Positions 1 to 12,850 of a stretch of DNA of 64,000 bases are shown here, in pieces (positions within the stretch are counted from its first letter, which is position 1; every line of letters starts with the position of its first letter). Position numbers and translations under genes: made by a program. Under the pieces are notes generated by a model that saw only the letters and a list, made by a program, of their open reading frames with translations, ran no database searches and was not told where the DNA came from. Source of the stretch: Pieris napi (taxonomy: Eukaryota > Arthropoda > Insecta > Lepidoptera > Pieridae); the NCBI RefSeq assembly GCF_905475465.1, contig NC_062235.1, forward strand, positions 9,806,001 to 9,870,000, written 5' to 3'.

Positions 1-274
1 AAATTGACAAATTTTGATCTTCTTCAACACTGTGGCTCACGGCGGCGATGTTTTCTGTTGAACGACCCGGTCGAACACGTGTTGGTGTTGGCACATTTTG
101 TACCGAGCCTGTCGACTCAAATTTCGCGACCAAATTCTTAACAGCGGTCTCAGAAGGACGATTATGCTGGCCGAAAATATCACGAATTTTACGAAATGTA
201 ACTTTAACAGAACCACCATTTTTATAGTGGATTTGAATTATTTTAATGCGATTTTCGAGCGAAATTGAATTCAT
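1..274 (-). pseudogene. Tc1/mariner-type transposase, N-terminal part, cut by window edge
   Basis: Read on the minus strand, an ATG at 272-274 opens a frame that stays open to base 1 (about 91 codons). It begins MNSISLENRIKIIQIHYKNG and continues with a helix-turn-helix-like stretch (RPSETAVKNLVAKFESTGSV). This is the usual opening of insect mariner-like transposases that carry a DUF4817-type N-terminal DNA-binding domain. The catalytic domain would lie left of the window, so I cannot say whether the element is active. No stop or frameshift is seen in the visible part. A tail of non-coding sequence to about 383 probably holds the terminal inverted repeat. Family assignment is from memory of the family pattern; the open frame is seen directly. 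Confidence 0.7.
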
Positions 275-383
275 TGTAATAATTGCCAAAGCACCTGCTA
301 CGAATACCGCCAAAAACTAAATGTCAAAACTATCACGTTCTCGGTGTGGCCACAATTGAAAAACAAAGTTCTTGTTGAAATAC
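1..383 (-). mobile_element. mariner-like DNA transposon, 5' end with probable terminal repeat
   Basis: The transposase start at 274 is preceded (to the right) by about 110 bp of non-coding DNA. It ends near 383 with the minus-strand reading GGGTATTTCAACAAGAAC, taken here as the terminal inverted repeat. The partner repeat is outside the window, so the boundary is inferred. Confidence 0.5.
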
Positions 384-1138
384 CCTTTATTTGCAGAAGC
401 AATTTGACAATCGTTCTTCTATGATAAATCATTTTTAACTAATTAGATATATATACGAATATTAAAATAGTTTGTCCATCTTTGGTAAATTTAGATTTAT
501 GTTTATTTTGTTAAATATAAGATTTCAACACTAAATGTAATTGTCAGTCATAGGCCGTTTAATTTTCTGCCTAAATCCTAAGTCGTTTTTATATAATTAC
601 AATGGCACGTAATAGAAAGCATGAATCAACAACTATCTGGTTCCTACAGTATAAATAAACGACCGCAAAATAAACTACTGACTTATAACAGTTTAGTTAG
701 AGTACACAATGATAGAAGTCACAATTTTCTACTCATTCTAAAAACACCTCATTACGTTATTGTGACAATATGAAGCATTTATAAGCAGAATGGGAATTGA
801 CTCTAAAACAATATCTTTATTTATTAGACAACTTTAGCTGCTTTAATGGATGTCAAAGGAATCTTTTTTCGTTATTAATTTAGTATGTAATACAGGTTGT
901 ATTTTAATAGTTTGTTCTTTAATTTAAAATAGTATAAAGTCTTGTAACGGTCATGAGAGTTTATGTAAAACGTACTTTTCTTCAACCTCACTGTTTTAAC
1001 ACTTGCTCCTAGCAAGTAATAAAAACACAGTGAAAAAATCTATTGATACACTGCCTTTTTTAAAGTGTGGATAAAATAGTGTGAAATAAAAAAAGAAGGG
1101 TTATGTGAGATTCGCGATCTGAGAATACACACAGAAAC
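384..1138. other. AT-rich stretch, nothing recognised
   Basis: No coding region, element or structured repeat that I can support. Probably intergenic or intronic. Confidence 0.5.
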
Positions 1139-1400
1139 CACACGGCGCCATCAACAGTCGCTTTAGATGGGGCACAGCATTCCGCGCCTTCTCCGTGCGC
1201 TGTATACCGTTCTTCGTTGGTTCTCCGTGGGCATGTATGATTTGTTAAGGACCCATGATACAGCAATTGTCATTCTCAAATCAATCTATTTACTGTTGTA
1301 TCTGGGATTTATTATTTATTTTGATATTTTGTGTTGTAGCTGGGGAGCGGCTCCAGTGCTTGCACAGATGCATTAGCATTTCTTCTTTATTGGTACACAG
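1139..1400 (+). repeat. dispersed GC-richer repeat, copy A
   Basis: Contains cacggcgccatcaacagtcgc near its start and ctggggagcggctcc then cagatgcattagcattt near its end. The same blocks, in the same order and orientation, occur at 21765-21990 (cggcgccaccagcaatcgc; ctggggaaggccgggt; gggatgcatcagcatccc). This copy is degenerate and lacks the large hairpin of copy B. Family unknown. Confidence 0.5.
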
Positions 1401-1455
1401 CCGAGTATGAACGCACGACCTTGAGGTAGAGATTCACGTGCTTAGCAACTGATGT
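1381..1455 (-). repeat. possible SINE head fragment
   Basis: On the minus strand this reads like a tRNA-derived B-box region (ggtcgtgcgttcatactcgg), resembling the SINE copies at 28254 and 51537. Only the head is recognisable. Confidence 0.3.
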
Positions 1456-1460
1456 GATTA

Positions 1461-3088
1461 TTAAGTGACCATTCAATTAATGATAATTATAAAAAAAATG
1501 AATCTGCTTACATCGTCACAATATGTAAATTATTTGGACAGTCTATTTCTAAGTTTATAAAGTTAGCTTTATTTTCGTAAAATTGAGATAGAATTAATCA
1601 AAGACTATTCTTAACCAATTGAGGGCCCTTCCTTTTTGAAAGTCAATTAAAATGACAGACCCACTATTTCGTTTCACTGAATTGTAGTTCTAATTAAATT
1701 GCAACCATTTCAGTATAACCAATTTTGTCTCGTCACAAAATGATTTGAATTACAGAAAATAGGTCAATAAATATGACTCTCTGATGATCATAGATTATAA
1801 ATAACTAGAAACAAGACTTGCATTATTAATGGTGAAAACTTTTATCGTAATTTTATAGGATTTTCCGTAATTTAAAAGATTCTTTAGCATTCGTTTTTTA
1901 GTGATATTTTCTCAGATTTATTGAAGACAAATAGAGCAGGATCCGTTGTGAAAGATTTACGATGTCCAGTAAATTTTATGGACATTAACTTCGCACCATG
2001 AAAACTGCTTCCTTGTAAGTGGATTTTTATTATTAATGGTTTTAAATGATTTTCATTATTTTTGCCACGGTATTTTACATATAATATTTGTAAGATACTT
2101 TGTTGATACATTAAGTAGTTGCACATTGTATTGTATTGCGAAGTCTAGATAAATACTAATAGATGAAACTTACTCAGTTAACCTACCTAGTACTTTGTGT
2201 TTCATTTTATTTGTATCTGTATTTTATTGTAATTTGATGTAAAGTTAAATGGATTTTAGACATACGTTAAAACCGCCTTTTAGTGTAGACTTTCAGAAAG
2301 TACATGCTTTTGGAAAATGCGCCATTGATTCATGTTAAAGCTCAAATATAAATTAAAACAGAATAGTAATGTTTACACATTTTATATATTATAAACGTAA
2401 ATTTAAGGCACTTGTCTATTTATTGCAGTTTAGAATAATTAATCAAAGCATATTTGCTTTGTAATTTATTAATAATTTCAAGGAAACATTGACCAAGACT
2501 CTAATTTTATTTAAATATGTAGAAAATGAAATAACTTTATCCTGATTCTCAATAGATGTTGATTGCCAATGTGATTAAACAATGCATTGAAAACATAATT
2601 GTTTATAGAAATAATATTATTATTAAATACAAATTATACGTATGTAGCATGATTAAATGATAATAGTTGAATAAAAAAGAAATTATTAGATAGTATATAA
2701 ATTTACTGTTAGTTTCTAATACTTTTTGTTCGCTTCTTAATTCTGAAATAATAACACATTTGTATCTCGGTGCCTCCAGGGTAACCGCGAGTTTTCTCTC
2801 AGCAAATATATAAATGATTCAGAGATCGAAATGATTGCTGGGAGGGAAGTTATTTCATGAATAATTTATTTTGTTTTTAAGTTTAATACTAGCTTATAAG
2901 TTTCGGATTTCGCGACAAAATAATGAATATAAGTTTATTAAGAGATTTCATGGTTTTGAAAATTATGAAAGAAAAATGAAAGATATTACAATTACGTGTG
3001 TGTCCAGCTCAATGCAATATTTTTTTATTATCTGCGACATTTATTAACTGCTTGGCGTTATTAAATAACGTCGGCAGTAATTTTACAT
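1461..3088. other. AT-rich stretch, nothing recognised
   Basis: No supportable gene. A short frame at 1884-2126 on the minus strand has no family features. Confidence 0.5.
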
Positions 3089-3129
3089 TTACCTATATCT
3101 TCTTGGATCTACCAAGAAGATATAGGTAA
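3089..3129. repeat. perfect 18-bp inverted repeat, 5-nt loop
   Basis: TTACCTATATCTTCTTGG (3089-3106), loop ATCTA, then its exact reverse complement (3112-3129). It stands alone, with no transposon ends attached that I can see. Confidence 0.9.
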
Positions 3130-3204
3130 TAATAAAGGATGGATAAAATGATTATACATTTATATTTATTTTATTTTGATTACCTGTAGCTGTGTTTCAT
3201 CTTT

Positions 3205-3318
3205 GGACATCGACAGAGGACGGCAACACACTTGCGAGCCCTATGCCTGAGTGTGTCCATAAGTGATATGTCTTAACATCAGGTGAACCTACTGCCCGTT
3301 TAATCTCTGTTCTATAAA
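3205..3318 (+). repeat. LINE 3'-UTR tail fragment
   Basis: Contains ggcaacacacttgcgagccc, then tgtccataag, catcaggtgaacctactgcc and ttctataaaaaaaa. This matches in order the 3' tail following the reverse-transcriptase remnant at 56985-57243. It is a degenerate, 5'-truncated copy. Confidence 0.65.
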
Positions 3319-6300
3319 AAAAATATGAATTATATTCTCGCATCTACTAACGTTAATGAACAAGTTATTGGTAATAAAATAAACACTGCAATACAATCTC
3401 GAATAGTTATAGTATGAACAGTAATTACTAAAATAAATTATATATTTTGTACCAGATTAAGCCGGAACCTGACTACTCGTTTATGAATCTAGGCTATTGT
3501 GTCAGGCTTGTATAAAAAACTGTTAAATATTAAAAATTCAATGAACTTTCAGTAAAGCAGGTATTATTAATATAAGTCTAAGTGGACTGTAAATAATGCA
3601 AATATTTGTGTAGTGGAAGTATTCCCCTCGGCTATTTTAATAACAAAGTGTTTAGGCCTAGTCAGTTGTATGTACCTTGTCTAACAAGATACACAATATG
3701 TTTTGTCAACGACGAAGCTTTACATCGAGCTTCAATGGAGCTGTCCGTGTATTCCAACTTTTATGATGTTGTAAAAATCAACTATAATTAGAGTAACGTA
3801 TGAGGTACCGCTTTGATCATTCTAAATATTATTTCTATTCGTTGGTTTTTTACGTCAAATAAGTTATGGCACGAAAAATTTTAAATCCAACAGAATATGA
3901 TAAATACTAAAGTTGTCCGAAGTTGTTAGACGTTTTTATTACATTTTAAGTTATATTTTATTGGAAGATGTTTGCATTTATTATTAAACAGAACGCATTA
4001 ATTTATGATAATAAATTTAAAAGAAATACAAAGAGCAGTTATTTTAAAAGAGACTCTTGCTTGAATACAAATTACTTTATGATACCACAGTACATAGATT
4101 TAAACTTGAAACTTTGTCAACAAGTATTCTGAAGTATTTGTTATTAAATGTTTGAAGGGTGAGCCACTGAGGCCTACCTTATTATATTCATATTAATGAA
4201 ATAATTTCCTATTGAGGAAATGTTTTATTAAAGTATTTGCGACAGTCTTAGATATATTTAACTTATGGAGTAGGGGATAGACTAAATATACAAAAAAATA
4301 AAAGTATAAATATATAATTAGCGTAAGTGAATTAGGATAAAAGTTGAACATATGTAAATTTTCTTAAGAGATACTAAAGAAATATCAAAAAAATATTTTT
4401 GATTTATCTAAAATTATGCATTTAACATCACTACTTTTATTTCATAAAATAGATTTATTTTTTTAAAGAAGGAACGAAATTGCTGAAAATTCGTCACTAA
4501 CCTGCCACTTAAAATATAAAATTTACTTAAGTATACACTCACACCCTTGATAAACAAAACAAAACCTACTTATTATGTGGATTCAACGTAATTGACCTAT
4601 GCATAGAGCTTTATGCGAAAATGCCTTAAAATGAAGCTTAAAATTTTATTAATTCAAAACTATTCGCCTGCACGGAGAAAATAGCATCTGCTGCCTCGAC
4701 CCGATATGATTTTCAATTGAAGTGAGAGTCGGAGCATATAATATAATATTGCTTCGCCTCAACGCGCCACGGTACTGCCAATTTTCTTATGAATCCGATT
4801 TTGTTGAAGACAATATACCGTAGGTAGACGTTTGCATTATTTACATAAGGTATTCTTATCATTATGTTTTACGCCGAATATAAAGTTGCTGCACATAGTA
4901 ATTTTGGTTACCATTTAATCATTATTAGCGAGGATAAGTAAGATATAGTGATGAAACATTTCTCAGATAAAATATTCATGACAGATTAAGCGAAGTACGA
5001 CACCATAGATTATGTTAGTATTATATATGATATTTTTTAAATCAATAAATCTAATTATAATATTGCTTAAGCATTAGCATTAGTTTAGCTGCCCATGTGC
5101 GTTATTGTGTTCTTGTTTCACAAACGCTTTATAATTCTCAATCCATCCAATATACTTTAACAATACTGAGAAATAATTCTAACTTTTAATAACTACGTTA
5201 TCACGTAATATATCAAGAAAAAGATTTAACTATGGAAACTGGGCATTAAATCATTTTCAGGTTTTCATTTAGAAAGAAAATAAATCGTCCATACTTGTGA
5301 TACTATACTACATAAATGTTTATCGTAAATTAAAATATTGTCTAAAAAACGTTGCCCTACGTTTATACATTACAGTTTTAATGTAAAGTACTTTTGTAAA
5401 AACGTAGGTTGGGCTCACGAGTATTTTAATAATTTATGTGACACGCAAACATTTATTGCACTCGTCAAATGTTTTCATACAATTAGTTACTTGGGGTAAT
5501 AATTGTTAAAACACGCCTTTTTTATGTTCTTTTAATAACTTATTCAAATTTTGACAATAACAGAAAAGCCAAATTGTATAACCCTACATGCGACTGTTTT
5601 TTAAAAACGTTAGTTATGTATTTTAGGTGTAGAATATAAAAGATACTCACTGAAGTCTTGACATAGATCTAAAACTGCGTTAACGTATCTAAATAGACGT
5701 GACAAAATATATATAGCCTTTTTTGAGAATGAAAAAAGTTTACGCTTGATTTCGGTAAAAAAAACTATTCTAAACATTTTAATATATACGTCATGGAATT
5801 TGAGCTGCTAATGAAGTGCAATCCTTTGAACGAATCATTGCTGTAAGTGTAGTTATAAACTTAGCACGCATTGTAAACTAACCAATTTTTTCAATGTACT
5901 ATTGAACACTTGAATTTTCAGCGATTACATACTATAAGTTCAAATATAAGTTCAAAATAATAGTGATTTATATTACACCAAAGTCACCAAACTTCAATCA
6001 CTCAACCCAACTGTGTTTTTGTATATAAATGTGGATTTTTATAATACAACACATTTTTAAGCATATTTAAACTTGATAGTAGTTCATAAAACAACTCAGT
6101 TCAAATAATCTCATTAATACATTCGTTTTGAAATGGTTACGGATATTATGTTATGGAATTGATCGATCAATGGAAAATTATATTTTTACACGAGTTATGT
6201 AACCTAACATTAATTAAGTTACATATATACAATATAAATATATATTAGTTAACATTTAGAAGGGAAAACCAAATTTTAGCAATCATCGCACACTTGAAGC

Positions 6301-6720
6301 CAAAATGAGCCCTTTAGTTTTTGAAATTGTAATATAACATTCTCGTTTCCGATAATCTCCAATAGGTAGACTACACTTATTATATTCTTCATAGGTAGTT
6401 GAAGTGTAACTTAGATTTAAGAACCCTGAAACAAGTCAAGTTAGATTTTTTGTTAATCCAGCGTCGCACCCCACTACCCCTCATTTTATGTTAGTTATAA
6501 GATCATATTTTAAACGTTTAAAGCCAGTTGACAACTAGCTCCAAACAAAGAGTATCATTTAACATACATTAGAACACAACCCCAACAATCGCCACAGAAC
6601 TCAACTCACGTTCAGAATAAAAGATATTGTTCAAATACGCCATCCAATTTAGAAGCAATTATCACAAAAATCAGAATCGATTAATTTCTAAAGAACTTTC
6701 AATCACCTCGCTGAAAGGCG
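3319..6720. other. AT-rich stretch, no gene recognised
   Basis: Frames here (for example 3606-3791) are short and have no family features. A GC-richer patch near 4660-4790 has no identifiable signal. Likely intergenic or, if the receptor starts upstream, regulatory DNA. Confidence 0.45.
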
Positions 6721-7014
6721 AAGGATCTACGGGCGTAGAGCTCTCGTAGCATAGCTCGTAGCCTCAGTTGATAACGTAGTGCTTCGACGAACACACGCGG
6801 GCCGCCACGGACTATAAACTTTTGAAGTTCGCTTTTTCGTTTGAATGAGAACTCTTTAATAGAAAGTTTTAATGTTTAAATTTAATTAAATATTCTCCTT
6901 TAAATATTTCTAAGGAACTCTTAATAACGAAAACTCCTATTACAAGTTCATTAATTCTCTTGTTGTGTGAATATTAAGATGGGGCGCATAATTCAAACAG
7001 TGGAAATAAAACTG
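6721..7014 (+). promoter_or_regulatory. candidate promoter and first non-coding exon ending in a strong splice donor
   Basis: A CpG-richer patch with five CTACG/CGTAG words (6727-6782) stands out from AT-rich surroundings. It includes an initiator-like cctcagttg near 6763. About 200 bp downstream lies ATGGGGCGCATAATTC (from 6979), whose 12-codon frame runs straight to CTG|GTAAGT, a near-consensus donor at 7014/7015. Spliced to the acceptor at 43781, that frame would hit TGA two codons into the next exon, so it would be a short upstream ORF. Whether it belongs to the tyramine receptor is inference; it could be a first exon of another gene or fortuitous. Confidence 0.4.
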
Positions 7015-7020
7015 GTAAGT

Positions 7021-9040
7021 CTAATTTAAAAATAGTTATACAACATAAAAAATTACACAATTAAATCACCAATTTTTATGAATCTTGTAGATCATACACA
7101 TACTTTGTTCTTATAATGGCGGTTTCTTGTATACTTAAAAATAACCATTTCATATGACTTTTTTTCCAAACGTTTGGAAATTTGGATTTTGATTTGTTTG
7201 TAATCTTAATATATTAATTATGTTATTTTAATCTAGTTGTAATTTTTAGTTGTCGTTATTATCATAATGAGAATATTTTAAAATAAAACGTTTTTTTTAA
7301 ATTTAGTACTTTTTCATGCTACACCGTTAACATAAAATTTTCAATCGTTTAAAAATTAAATTAATTTAATTGAAAACATTATTTTCATTAAGAGAATATT
7401 TTCATTTTCTTAATAAACACTGAAACGAGTGGCACAGCTGCAGGAAATTGCACATCGCTTCATTGTCCTCATGATAGATAATAGAAATTTATTGATTGTG
7501 CTACCAATAATTAAAGAATAAGAATAATTAAATAAACTATATTACAATGGTCTATTTTTCCATTGACCATTGCAGTTGTATGAAACCATGAAAAAATTCA
7601 TAAACTAGCTAGAATTGCTAACACACAATCGGTAACAAAGGATTATTGAAAGTGCCACTGTGTTCCTAAATATTTGATACATGCAGTCTTTTGAGGGTTT
7701 ACACATTGCTAAGTAATTTCAGACGCAGAACACAACTTTTTTTGTACAAGTAATGCCTCATGATAATGGCCATGTCTTTCTGCGTCAATTATTTTCACAA
7801 TCTTTTTTGGTAAATCTATAGACTAATAGATAAAATTATTAAAAAAAATAATAAGTACAGTTTAAAGCCAGTTAAATTTCATTATTATATAATAAAATTA
7901 TTACACAAAATTTAACAACCAAGTATATATTAATTAAATATAACATTTTTTCATTAAACTGTTTTTATTAGGATGCTTAAAATAATTAAAAACATTGTGC
8001 ACCATTTTACGAGATTGCCCTGGTAATGTTTAAAAAAAAGATCAACATGTACAGTAAAGATCAACATTTTAGTTTGACATCACGTCTCGCGCTTATTCAC
8101 AGACACTACACAAGCACAAAGTGTAAATGTGTTGAAGCCGCCAGCTTTAGATAACATACCTATAGCAGCAATGTTACTTTTCACTGAACTGACAAGCAAT
8201 TCTTAACACGAAGAAATTCCTTTGATCTGACAAAACTTACGAAAAATGCTTTCATTCCCGATTGTCTTTTAAATAAAATATTTCACAGATTTGCTCTGTA
8301 CTCTCTAAAATTGTGAGACCGTCTTTGCTTAAATTTATAATTCGTTGTTGATGATATCATTTCTTAACGTTTTGATATAATTTGTTTTCGTCATAGTTAT
8401 CTGGTCCTAATTGAAAAACAGATTTATCATTATCTATTCTGTTGATGATTAATGAAAACTAGTTTTTTTTATGAATAAGCATGAGTATTTTTAGGTAGGA
8501 TAACATTTTAGATTCCCTATTGATGCCTTTTACATTTGACAGTTCTTTACTTAAAATATATAAGATACATTAACAAAACTCAACCATCTATGAAATATTC
8601 AATATTTTTAAAAGAAATATAATATTTTTAGAACATAATAAACGCCATACAACAAGTCAAGTTGATAAAGACTCCTAACACAGTGAAATGAAATGAGACT
8701 TTAGGGAACTTTTTAGATAACGATCTGCGATTGTGATTTCACTGGTAAATGTCTCATTAAAAATGAATCGCTCTATTAAGAAATTCGCAGAATCTTCATG
8801 GACTTTATGTCAAACCAGCATTCGAAGAAGATTTGTTTTTTTGTATAAAAATATGAATTGCTAGTACTGATGGTTGACAATGTTTTTGGTTAGTAATAAA
8901 AAATATAATTTCTATTAACGGTCTACGCTTCCATACATACTGAAAATATAAAACTGCTTCTCTTGTGTATGAAAATTACATATAACAGATGGAAGTAATA
9001 TTTTTTTTACAATTACCACCAGATTTTTTTTAATTTTAAC
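7021..9040. other. AT-rich stretch, nothing recognised
   Basis: No coding region or mobile-element end that I can support. Contains a short palindrome, ttccaaacgtttggaa, near 7167. Confidence 0.45.
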
Positions 9041-9043
9041 CTT

Positions 9044-9253
9044 TACTCACCTGAAGAGACGGTGTTACATGTTCTGACCGTCTGTCCAATGTACGTATAC
9101 GACAGATATAACACTGAAGAAGCTATGGGCATAAAAGTAACAAAAACGAATTTAAAGGAAATAATGTTCAACATTAGGGTAAGAGGCATCTTTTTGGAAT
9201 TTGCTGAAAAGGCCATACTAAATGTTGTTAGAAGAAATAGTTGTTGTGTTTAA
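9044..9253 (+). pseudogene. LINE ORF2 C-terminal remnant
   Basis: The plus-strand frame reads YSPEETVLHVLTVCPMY, then TKTNLKEIMFNI, and FLEFAEKAILNVVRRN before a stop. This has the layout of the end of several insect non-LTR retrotransposon proteins: an HxxxxCP zinc-knuckle-like stretch, a short helix, then an F-x-x-F-x-E-x-A-I helix rich in basic residues. No reverse-transcriptase core precedes it, so it is a severely truncated copy. The match is by pattern only, without a search, so the family is uncertain. Confidence 0.4.
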
Positions 9254-11628
9254 TCATCCGGGTTACCAATCCGGGTTTACGTAAGTTATTTAATACCTCC
9301 GACGACTACGTAGTTGGGGAATTATCTAGAAAATATTTAAAAAAAAAATCCTTTACTCATAAAGCATTTATTTTATTAAAAAAATAAAACAAAATTATAC
9401 TTCTAAAATAATACAGCTTTCCTGGCCTCAGCCACTAACATAATTTATTTGCTTTAGTCATAATGAATAGTAATACATCATTGTACAAATTCGCACCGTA
9501 TATCATAGTATAATTTTCAATGAAACAAAGCTCCTATTGTTAATATGAAAATTTAAAATAACATTAAACATAAAAACGATAGCATTCCTTTTTCAATATT
9601 ATCGGATAAAATTAGGCTTTAATAGCAATATAGCCTTTAAGCGACTTTGATACCTGAACCTAAAATATGTTTAAAAGACTATTTTTAATTGGCCTTATAT
9701 TTTTATGGCCGGTGAAATTGTTCAGCGTGTACAAAACTTTTAGAATGTTTGTTAATTAAAAATTGCATAATTTGAGCAAACTTATACGGAGTTACATGCG
9801 AAACAAAAAACGCATGCGACCTTTCCAAGAACTAATCCATAACATTGCGCGAGTTAATACAAGTTTAAAAACAAGGTACACTGGTTAATACTAATTATAA
9901 CAATTATAACGAACTTTACACACGTTCGTATAAAGAATTTTAAACAAAAATATTGATTTCGTTCATTTTACTTATAAATGTTTAAATTCCACAAATAATA
10001 CGCACAACATATTTTGTATCGCTGCTTCAAATATACAACTTTATTCAATATTCACGTGGCAAGGACACAGATATATTAGAAATTGTGTACAATAGGCCTC
10101 GTCCTTAACAGAAATATTACTTGGATCTTATTAAAAACACTTTGGAATAAAAATATTCTTCAATGATTAAGTTATTTAGAAAAACATCATAATTCTAATG
10201 AATAAGTGATATTTTATTTTGTAATTGCAAATGACGCCAAATATTATTGCCAACCAATTAGCATGGTCGTTATTAACTATAAAGAATCGGTAATTTAATT
10301 ATTTTAATTTTTTTAAATAGCTATCTATAACTAGAATCGATACAGTAAAGATTAAAACGTGTCTGCTAGTCTAGGTTATCTAAAGTTTTTCCGCGCATTT
10401 TTATTCTCATCAACTTTAACGCCCCGAAAGGAGATATAGGATCATTGTGCTTTTGAGTTGATCTCTTGCTTGTTTTAGTCCAATATCCCTACCCGAGTCT
10501 TAATGTGGCTTATAACTTTGCTATGAAGTTAATCTAATCTATGTACCTATGCATACTCCTTTCATGTAAAATACTGATCTATACAAAGTTTAATATCCTT
10601 AAATTTTATGAGCGTCTTTATGAGCATCATAAAGTCAAATACAATTACCAAATGAGTTTGAATTTTAAGTGTATCATGAAGGTTTTATGTAAACTGTCTG
10701 AAATATAAGGATTATTTTTAAAGAGTTTGAACTGCCAAAATACACGAAATTCACGCGGGCCATGCTGATGGAGAAAGCTTAAATACGTAAAGTATCAAAC
10801 TTTCTAAGTAAACTATAATATTTTCCTACACCTATATAAGAGGATTAATTTGTCTTAAGCGTGTGTTGAAAGCCGGCGATTATATCATTACGTTGTTAAT
10901 AGAAATCGATACATAGAATATGGTGTTATGTTAGTAAGCAAATATGCCTTGTTATTTCTATCCGGTTTAACCGATACATTTCTATGTAACAGCTACTTAA
11001 TTTGTATTAAAGTGATTACACGATTTCATTACAACCCTTAGGAGTTCAACGCTGACTGAATTTTAATGAAATATTATCAAAAAACCAGCATGTCTAATAC
11101 CCAAAATAATATTACCCAATAATCATAAAAACATAATGGTTTACTTGTACGAAACATAATTTATCAATGAAACCTTGTACAAAATCACAAGGCCAAAACC
11201 CATTCATTATTTGATGATGAAGCTTTGAATCATTAAGTATTCCATCAAATTTCATCAAGGATGCTTCAAATTTTAAGCTATATTTAGTTAATGAAATATA
11301 ACAAGCTATTAGCTTTTGTAGTGGGATCTCGCATTACTCAGTAAGTGGCTTAGGAAGTGTCTTCACCCTTATATAAGCCTTTGAAATTATGCATAATGTT
11401 GGGACGGGCGCGTTTGAAATTATTGAAATAAGTATAAAACGGTTCTTGTAACCTCGAAGAACAATATGTAACTTTAATTTATTGAATGCGTGCAGTCCAT
11501 ATATATTTTAGGATAAAGTAAAGATGTCTATAAAACGGGGCGAAAAGACCTTTGGTGCCCTTGGGCACTGAAACATTACGAGCGAATTCCGCCTTCGTAT
11601 AACTGTGGTTAGTGCTAGAAGTAAGTAA
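9254..11628. other. AT-rich stretch, nothing recognised
   Basis: No supportable gene or element. Confidence 0.45.
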
Positions 11629-11651
11629 ATATATATATATATATATATATG
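11629..11651. repeat. (AT)n microsatellite
   Basis: About eleven uninterrupted AT units. Confidence 0.95.
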
Positions 11652-12073
11652 TGATATGATTAAATACCATTTAAAAACTTTTTGAAAAAAAATAACATTG
11701 GAGTTTTTTAAATCTATGAACTGCAAATGGCACCTGAAGTATTATTATATAATATATATATAAAATATATTCCTACCCTCCAACTGTTGCCTATTATGAG
11801 TTGTTATTAATATGTATTAAAAAAATTGTATATTCAAGTTAAAATGTCATTTTATTTGAATTTTTATATATCAATAAAGTATGCAAGTTGATCTGGGATT
11901 ACAGATCCATACAGATTCCATTGGGAATTATTCGTACGTATCAAACACGTAACATATGCAATGTTGGATATACATTAAGATAATTAATAGCTTACAACTT
12001 ACATTTTAGTGTAAATAGTTCAGTGAATGGCTTTTTATGTGTCCTGGCTTCAGTTTTAGACATTATTATTTTT

Positions 12074-12094
12074 AATAATAATAATAATAATAAT
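12074..12094. repeat. (ATA)n microsatellite
   Basis: Seven AAT/ATA units in a row. Confidence 0.95.
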
Positions 12095-12291
12095 GTCTGT
12101 GTTTTGTCTTACATGTAAATTTTGGGGTCTAAGACATTTCGGTGTGCGAGTGAAATGTGTGCGAATGAACAAACCTAGATAAAAAAAATGTTGTTATATC
12201 CGGCTTTGTATCACAATCAAGGTCACAATCATAATCATATTCCATATATCTATGAATTACATATGTTATTATTTGAATCCGGTCCAGAAAA

Positions 12292-12313
12292 ATGTTAGGC
12301 CGCCAGAGTTTTA
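12292..12313 (+). repeat. short dispersed motif, copy 1
   Basis: tgttaggccgccagagtttt recurs at 40205 as tgttaggccaccagaatttt with two differences. Flanks differ, so it may be the end of a transposon family, not identified. Confidence 0.4.
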
Positions 12314-12649
12314 TATGTTTTTTAGGTTCAAATCTACAAATCAGTCTTCTTGGGACAACAATATATTTTGTGTTGCCCAGGGAAGGAACGTCATTATCCT
12401 TTTACAGCCTTTAGGGATGAATTTCGGATTATTTTTATTTTATTATAATATATTTTTCATTTTTACAGCAACTTATAGCTTTATTTGTCCTGCTTGCGGG
12501 TTTTATAACCCATATTCTATATTTTTATTGTATTATTCTACTCTTTGTGCTTAACAATCGCAATATGATATTAATATGTGGGAATGTAACGACTACTACT
12601 ACATAAAATCTAAAGTAAAATATTAGTTTTGTTATTGTTTCTTTAAACG

Positions 12650-12850
12650 TTCTTGCAAGGCGGCCTGGCGTCGAAAGCGAGAATGCTTTGGCCCGCCTTT
12701 CACTGCGAGCGGAACGGACCTATTACGGACTCCGCTATACTCGTTACGATGATTTTCATACATGTGCTTCCACCAAAACGGAGACGAGCGCAGCGGAGAG
12801 AGCGAGTTGAAAGAGTCACAAATGAGGTTAGCGATTTGACCGAGTTTCCC
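12650..12850. other. isolated GC-rich patch
   Basis: A purine- and CpG-rich block (for example ggagacgagcgcagcggaga) sits in AT-rich DNA, ending in gatgag|gttagc, which is weakly donor-like. It may be a transposon fragment or a regulatory element; no gene can be supported. Confidence 0.3.

Noticed and set aside
12252..12554. 100-codon plus-strand frame, Phe/Tyr-rich
   Set aside because: Low-complexity composition from AT-rich DNA, no family motif, no promoter or splice signals; it begins in a dispersed motif.
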